Shown here: positions 57,697 through 64,000 of the stretch, one piece after another | Numbering within the stretch: the first letter of the stretch is position 1 | Layout: every line of letters begins with the position of its first letter | NCBI GenBank assembly: GCA_027704905.1 | Contig: CM051016.1 | Location: 12,853,501-12,917,500, forward strand | From: Muraenolepis orangiensis | Taxonomy: Eukaryota; Chordata; Actinopteri; Gadiformes; Muraenolepididae | Length of the DNA: 64,000 nt | Direction of reading: 5' to 3' | Translations under genes and position numbers: made by a program | The notes under the pieces: generated by a model | What the model saw: only the letters and a program-made list of their open reading frames with translations | What the model was told of the DNA's origin: nothing | Database searches by the model: none

Positions 57697-58780
57697 CGAG
57701 GAAACAAAAGTGTCTGTGTGTTTTTATGAGTGTCTGTGCTTAGTTAAAGATGGATTGTTGATGGAAAATGTTGTTTTGTAATTACTTGAGGTCAACAAAT
57801 TCCGAGCATGACCTAGTTCCTGATTTCGTTTATAGATGCAATTCTTATATTTACAAATGTTCAGCTAGGTTTGGTCAGCTACATACATAACTAAAAGTCT
57901 CTGAATAGCAGGCTCTATATGATAAAGGTAATTGTAGAGAGGACACAGGGAGAAGACAAAGGACTGTTTTACAGTGAATAAACACAAGGGGTAACGGAAT
58001 CCTTCGAAAACCAGAACCATAAACACAACCCAACCTGTTTTTTTTACAATAAAGGTATTGATTTGAAAAGTTATCTTATTCCTGATTTATATTTGTTTTA
58101 CACTTGGGTGAGGATTTGTGGCGCTGCTAGTCCTTGAACCAAACAGGATTATTCTGTTGATCTCTTCTTGATGATTTTACCATAATATGCCTTCTTACAC
58201 CTGCTTATTTTTTAGAATGTGTTACATTTGAATTCATTTTTTTTTGTATTCTGAAGTATCGGCATTTACCCAGAATTAAATAAAGAACATACATACAACA
58301 TACAATAAACACTCTGTGCCACCAATAGCATGGCCAAGAGATGTCAAGTAAGATGTGACCTGAAGTAATATTTGAGTTTTTTTCAACTTTAAGCTACTGT
58401 AGAAATGTAGACTGCATTGAGCAGAGACACTGGGGCTTTAAATGTCTTTTTGGCCCTTGGGCACCCAGTTAAACGCCCACGTCAGCAAAGTCGACCATTC
58501 GGTCTGAACGGGTTTCGGTCTTTAGGGCTGAGCAGGAAGTGCTTGAGTGGGAACCCTGTAGGAAAAAAAAGAGGGAGAGAAGCTACCAGAAATAAAAGGA
58601 TGGAAATGGTGACAGACATGGGGTCGACTCGACTCTATCGGCCGGCGGTTGAAACGGGTCATCCGTGAGTACCAAAGAAATTTCTCAAGAGTATCTGCGT
58701 TTAAAAAAAAAAAGAAATGGGGGCGAGTTGGGGCGTAAACGGGTCTTGCGGACATCGCGTGCCCGAGAAAGAGCAGCTCG
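57697..58780 (+). repeat. 3' flank of copy F and downstream repeat R
   Basis: Probable 3' UTR (AATAAA near 57976), then R with signature 58460-58690. Homology with units D and E stops at about 58779 (gagcagctcga), before the nuclease-like gene, so unit F ends here. Confidence 0.6.
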
Positions 58781-58789
58781 AATCAGCAG

Positions 58790-59810
58790 CAGCAGGCCCA
58801 CCCCACTCCCCGCTTTACGGGGGGGGGGGGTGTCTCTGGATTTCGGCAACAAAGCGATTGTCATTGAAACCCGCAGAAAACGGGTGTTCCCAGTGTATGT
58901 TGTTGATGGCGTACATGAGTCCCTGTGCCTGTTAACTTCCGTTTTCTATTGTGTTGGGAAGCGAAAAGCCTGCAAGTGGGCGTCCCTCCGGTGCCGTGTT
59001 GAGCTGAGCGGTGGGTGCTCTCTGCCCGCTTTTCGTCGGGCTGCTGCTAGGATCCACAAACGTACGTCTACATTGGACAAAGTCACGCAGCACGAATGTA
59101 TAGTTATGTGCGCCTTGGATACAGCTGATGGATAACGGGTGTTAATAACCGTTGGTAAGCCTACTCGGGCGATGCGTCGCTTAATTGGAAACGCATGCGA
59201 TGCCTTCATGGCAGTGACTATATTGTACAGGTAGACTTTCCTCAACGCGTCGGTAGGATACGATATATATATGTTCACACACGTGCGTTTTACTTTAATT
59301 TCACAGTTGCATTTTTTGTGATATCCTTTTGAGATTTCACGTATCCTACGTTTCTTACGGGACGACGCCAGGAGTTTTGTCACCCGATGCTTTTTCAGTG
59401 TCGGGTGTAACCCATCAGAGGAAGTCGTTGATTGACAGCTCATCCAGCCACTCACAGCGCAAAAGCAGCTCTAATGGGCGGGTCCTCTGCGGAGTTGGCA
59501 TACAGCGCCAACCTGAGAAACAAAGAATCCACATTTGCCAACCGAGGATTTTTTGGTTGTTATTTATTGAATTGGGTGTCATCATATACATGTATGAGTA
59601 TCATTTTTGACACATTTTATTGAGCTGAACAATGGCTTGCTTAGTGTCAAGGGGGAAAACAATGGGAAGAATAAATAAGGATTGTGTCTTGAAACTCTTC
59701 AGACGTTTTGAATATACGTAGTCATGCCTCTGCCTTATACTCACACATTTGGGGGAGTATGCATCCCATTGTACACATGGCAAATAAAGAATCTGTACAT
59801 TTGAAATGTA
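58790..59810 (+). promoter_or_regulatory. 5' region of copy G
   Basis: Contains two blocks also found upstream of the other copies. One, at 58990-59140, is shared only with copy A (ggatccacaaacgta, aagtcacgcagc). The other, at 59500-59660, is shared with all units in diverged form (cagcgccaacctgagaaac, aatggcttgcttagtgtcaag). I infer that this is the promoter-side region of the parental gene. Open frames through it are not convincing as genes. Confidence 0.4.
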
Positions 59811-59824
59811 TTAGCTAAATTTAC

Positions 59825-61640
59825 AGCATACATCAAGATTCAAGATTTTTTCGATGCAATCACTTGCAAAAAATGGAAAGCTTACTCCTCATTCCCTCCC
59901 ACAGTATGAAAGCACTACGATTTAGCAGCATATGCTACACTATGTACTATACAACACTATAACAATACTGTACACAATAAAAATAACAATAAAGTGACTG
60001 ATAAGACGGATAAGATATACATGTGTTGAATTGTGCAAAAAGCATTTTAAAGCATTTTAAAGTGCCAGTAGTGCAGCAGCATCATGAATTCAGTGCAGTA
60101 GACTTTCTTGTCCTGTGCAGTGGTGTTGCCGTACGACACAGTGAAGCCTCTCGTCAGGACGCTCTCTAGAGTGCCACGGTAGAAGTTCACAGGCCACTTG
60201 CCTATGCGGCTTCTTCTGAGGCACCGCAGGGCATAGAGGCGCTGGTGTGCCTTCTTCAGCATGACCTCTGTGTGGCGGGTCCACGCCAGGTTGTCAGAGA
60301 TCTGTAGTCGCAGCTGACGATTTCCAGCGGTGTCCCTTTCAGGCTGATGGTGGAATGAGTGCCCCGGTGGCTCCTGAAGTCCACAATGAGCTCCTTAGTC
60401 TTGCTGACATTCAGTGCAAGGCTGTTGTCCTTGCACCATCGTGTCAGCCAGACTAACTCATCTCAGTTTCGTCGTCGTCGTCGCTTATCAGGCTGATGAC
60501 TGGTGTGATTCTTGTTGTGTGTGGCAGTACAGTCATGTGTGTACAGCGAGTACAGCCAGGGAATGAGGCCGCAGCCTTGGGGGGCTCTGTATTGAGGACC
60601 AGAGTGGATTAGGTGTTGATCTTCACCATTTGAGGCCTGCCTAAGAGTCATAATCCGTTACGATGGAGTGCCAGACCTAGGTCCCTCAGTTTCAGGACAA
60701 GCTTGGATGGAATGATAGTGTTGGAATGCTAAGATTGTGTTGTCAATGAACAACAGTCTGACATAGGTGTCCCTCCTGTCTAGATGCTCCAGGGCAGTGT
60801 GTAATGCCAGGGAGATGGCGTTGTCTACAGACCTTTTGGTCTGTATGCAAACTGGAGTGGGTTTAGGGAGTCAGGGATAGAACGTTAATGTGTGAAATGA
60901 CAAGTTTCTCCAAGCACTTCATGGCTATGGGTGTTAAAGCCACTGGACAATAATCATTGAGGCTTGTTACCTTGGTCTTTTTGGGTAACAGCACAATGGT
61001 TGTCTCTTTGAAGTACACTTGGACGACAGACTGTTGCAGTGATACATTGTAGATGTCTGTGAACACAGGAGTCAGCTATTCAGTGCAGGTCTTGAAGACA
61101 CGGGATTGAACTCTATCTGGGCCGGCTGCCTTCCCTGCCTTCACCCTCCTGGCGGACCTCGGACTTGGACAGTTGTAGGACGTAGTCCATTTGTTGGTCG
61201 GCTCAGAGTTCCCTCTATTAAAGTCAGCATAAAACGTGTATAGCTCGTCTGGTAGGTTGGGGTCGTTGTTGGTGACTGAGCTCCCCTTGTAGTTGGAGAG
61301 AACCCTTGCCACATACGTCTGGTGTCAGAGCCCCCATACTGTAATTCCAGTTTGTTTTTATAATACAGTTCCCCTTGTTGATGGCCTTCTTGTTATGATG
61401 GGAGTCGCCGGTTGTGAAAGCAACGGGCGAGTTTATTCCGTATGTTAGTTCATTCCGTATGTCAGCATTCATCCATGAATGAGTGAACAGACCTGGTCGG
61501 GATGCATTCCTCCACTAGCCTGTTAATGTATGCTGTGACATGATCTGCATACACCTCCCCACAGCCCACCCTGCAGATGTAGTACGGACTTGTCTGTCCA
61601 GCGACGCATGTTCCTCACAACTTCTGTTTGTAAACAGGAA
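59825..61640 (-). mobile_element. Old, degenerate L2/CR1-type LINE upstream of copy G
   Basis: Minus-strand pieces of the same LINE family as in units D and E, but with many indels: the LKKAHQRLYALRCLRRS piece at 60262-60047, FTDIYNVSLQQSVVQVYFKE at 61066-60863, and the upstream AGKAAGPDRVQSRVFKTCTE at 61312-61076. It extends farther 5' than the D/E copies and is more diverged, so it is an independent, older insertion. It separates the 5' block from the BTB exon of G. Confidence 0.75.
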
Positions 61641-61766
61641 GTAGATCTACTCTCCCTGGCCACATTTTGACTAGGCAATATAATACAATAAATATTGGTC
61701 TGTAATGTTCTGTATCTGTGTGAAACAACAACACAAGTATGTCCACAATGTGAACAATGCAGGCAG

Positions 61767-64000
61767 GCCCAGCGGTGGTTCAACACAGCCGACATCACGG
61801 TGGCCCACCAGAGCCACCTCCTGAAGCAGCTGGACCAGCAGCGTTGCCAGGAGCTGTTCTGCGACTGCAGCGTGCTGGTGGAAGGACAGCTGTTCCGCGC
61901 CCACCGCAACGTCCTGTTCGCCAGCAGCGGCTACTTCCGCATGCTGCTGTCCCCCCGGAGCCCGGACCGGAACCGCCACCCGGGGCTGTCGGACGCCGCC
62001 TCGGCCACCTTCGACTCCTTCAGCCCGGACACCTTTGCCCTCATCCTGGACTTCATCTACTCGGGCCAGCTGAGCCTGTCCAGCCACAACGTGATCGAGG
62101 TGATGTCGGCCGCCAGCTACCTGCAGATGAACAGCGTCATCGGCTACTGCAAGACCTTCATCAAGTCCTCGCTGGAGATCACCGTCAAGGAGGAAGAAGA
62201 GGAGCTGGAGGTGGAGGGAGGGGGTGAGCACTGTCTGGACTTGACAGAGGCGCAGGGCCTGTTCTCCTGCGACGATGTGGATGAGAACCTCTCGGACCAG
62301 GAAGTCAGTCATCCTCATCCTCATCATCATCTCCGTCTTCACCAGCCGGACGGTCAGACCCCCGTGGGCTCCGTAAGCCCCCCGCCGGCCCTCTGGACCC
62401 ACGAAGGGGTCCACCTGGCCCAGCAGGTGTTCATGTTGAAAGACCTAGACCAGGCGGCCCCGGCACTGGCCGCCAGGGTCGACCAAGGTGGCGACAGCGG
62501 CGGCAGTGTCAGCCCCGCTCAAGCGGGGTTGGAGGAGGCCAACACAGAGGTGGAGGATGTCCTAGACCCCCTGGACCCCTTCTTCACCATATCCGGCCCA
62601 GAGCGGCGGCACAGGAAGAGGGGGGCCAAGAGGAGGGCACCCTACCGTACGCGGTCCCCCAACACCAACGACCCCCCCGAGGTCCAGGAGGCCCGGTCGC
62701 AGAAAGCAGAGAAGGCCGAGGAGTTGTACGCCACTCTTCCCACCATCGTGGGGATCATCGGTCAGTTTCATAATGGTGAGACCAGATGTTTGTTTTTAAA
62801 AACATAGGGTGGCCATTTTCTTTTGTACACATAGACATGGCAGGTTCGACAGTCTTTAGTGTCTAGTTACTACTAGTTACTCGTTACTAATTCTATGTAT
62901 TTGTGACAAAGAAGAGGACAAATGCAATAGGTGCAGGGTGGACATCATAACGCATTCCAATAATCATAATAATATGATTAATATAATAATATGATTAATT
63001 GTATTAATGAAAATTAGACTAAATTAAAGGCAAGATCACAAATCTGGTGAAGAAGACATGTTTTCCTGCGTTCTGGGTTATTTATTTTCAACTCACCAAT
63101 TTGTGCCCTTTATGCATCCACTTTATGGGGGATCTGTCTTTAATCATGTAAGGGAAAACACAAAATGAATGTACCAGGTGACAATTCTAGATATAATCCT
63201 CTCCATGACAACATTTAGACTCTGCAATAATGTATTGTTAGTACATATCCACACCTATTATCCAACTAATACAAAAGCCCCTCTCTCTCTCTCTCTCTCT
63301 CTCTGTCTCTGTCTCTGTCTCTGTCTCTGTCCCTCACCACAGATTCAAACCCCAGTATGCGCTTCAAGTGTCCTTTCTGCACACACACCGTGAAGAGGAA
63401 GGCAGACCTGAAACGGCACTTGCGCTGCCACACGGGCGAGCGGCCGTACCCCTGCCAGGCCTGCAACAAGCGCTTCACCCGCCTGGAGCACCTGCGTAGC
63501 CACTTTGAAACGGTACGGGAGAGGTTCAACCGCCTGGGATATGAATTAAATGTAAGGCATGCGCATGCAGAAGTCCTATAAGCAGGAGATATACGTGCAC
63601 ATTTTTTGCAAGTGAGGTAATATTTCCAAAAAATACAGGTACAGTTATTTTAGCTGGGAGTTGTCTGTCATCTTTTCTTAATACATGTTACCTTCCATAG
63701 TTTCCCATTATGTCCTGCCGTAGCGGTCATCTCCACTATTCACAGAAAGAAAAATGGTCATTAATACTGGTTTTACTAGTTTGTGAATCATCCAAAACTG
63801 ATCTTATCCGATGAGCTGTTCTGTAGGATGTTTTTCCCCTCCTCCAATTAAAAGTCTGATCACCATTTACCAGAAGACCTACTTGCGATTCAATTGTTCT
63901 CCCGCCGCTACAGATCCACCAGGCGCGAAAGCTTGTGTGCAGGAAGTGCAAGTCTCCGGTGACGGAGGAGGACAGCCACGTGGTGTGCGAGGGCTCGCGG
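61767..64000 (+). CDS. zbtb8a: zbtb8a-like BTB zinc-finger gene, copy G, probable parent (partial)
   Basis: Exons are 61767-62775, 63343-63512 and 63914 to beyond the window edge. The BTB domain (HQSHLLKQLDQQ; FCDCSVLVEGQLFRAHRN; FASSGYFRMLL; FSPDTFALILDFIYSG; VIEVMSAASYLQM) and the finger exon match what I know of ZBTB8A. Finger 1 is CPFCTHTVKRKADLKRHLRCH with a canonical TGERPYP linker, and finger 2 is CQACNKRFTRLEHLRSHF plus IH from exon 3 (IHQARKLVCRKCKSPVTEE). The linker between BTB and fingers is longer than in the other copies and carries two basic stretches (RRHRKRGAKRRA). G differs from A-F throughout and lacks their specific changes, so it is the best candidate for the ancestral gene. 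ZBTB8B is less likely because of the HQSHLL start and FASSGYF. The last exon is cut by the window. Confidence 0.82.
62820..63340 (+). other. Intron 1 of copy G with (CT)n tract
   Basis: Non-coding. Contains a (CTCT/CTGTCT)n tract at about 63280-63330, directly before the acceptor CACCACAG, which acts as a long pyrimidine tract. Confidence 0.6.

Noticed and set aside
58946..59455. 169-codon open frame on the minus strand upstream of copy G
   Set aside because: It has no recognisable domain, overlaps a block that is conserved as DNA upstream of copy A with a different reading, and has a composition unlike the real exons.

Overview
This is a window of a vertebrate nuclear genome, almost certainly a teleost and probably a percomorph. 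The evidence is multi-exon C2H2/BTB genes with GT-AG introns, long (CA)n/(GT)n microsatellites, fish-type L2/CR1 LINEs, a tRNA-derived SINE, and hAT, pogo, piggyBac, Tc1, copia and BEL/Pao elements. I see no prokaryotic gene organisation, no RNA gene cluster and no CRISPR array.

The backbone is a segmental-duplication array built around seven copies (A-G) of a BTB zinc-finger gene of the ZBTB8A type. Copies A, B and C lie on the minus strand (3.2-5.3, 7.9-9.3 and 16.2-18.4 kb). Copies D, E, F and G lie on the plus strand (34.4-36.8, 43.7-46.1, 55.4-57.7 and 61.8-64.0 kb). G has the most canonical zinc fingers and looks like the parent; it runs off the right edge. A, D, E and F keep an open three-exon structure. 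B is a pseudogene. C is open but has lost its first zinc finger and has a chimeric C-terminus. In every complete copy the second zinc finger is finished only when exons 2 and 3 are spliced.

Each repeat unit also carries flanking direct repeats (called R here) with a CTCF-like motif and a small hairpin, a broken repetitive gene with nuclease-like motifs, a 5'-truncated LINE, and a stray exon of gale (UDP-glucose 4-epimerase). A different gale exon is fused directly to the end of copy C. The left half is inverted relative to the right half; the switch lies at about 24.9-25.8 kb, next to a (GT)n tract.

Into this array later elements were inserted, several of them dated by exact target-site duplications and by empty sites in sister units: three members of one hAT family (915-1957, 9849-12814, 51580-52550), a pogo-like element inside one of them, a copia element (19628-24508) that sits inside a small hAT element and is itself interrupted by another hAT element, a BEL/Pao element (26438-33033) with nearly identical LTRs but no integrase core, and a LINE fragment (37399-38318). 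Upstream of F the usual 5' region is replaced by a SINE, a microsatellite and a truncated piggyBac-like element.

The functional content is therefore a lineage-specific, ampliconic family of nuclear BTB-ZF proteins, plus transposon debris. The most notable points are the inverted-plus-tandem architecture, the gale fragments, the domain loss in B and C, and the C-terminal reading-frame ambiguity.
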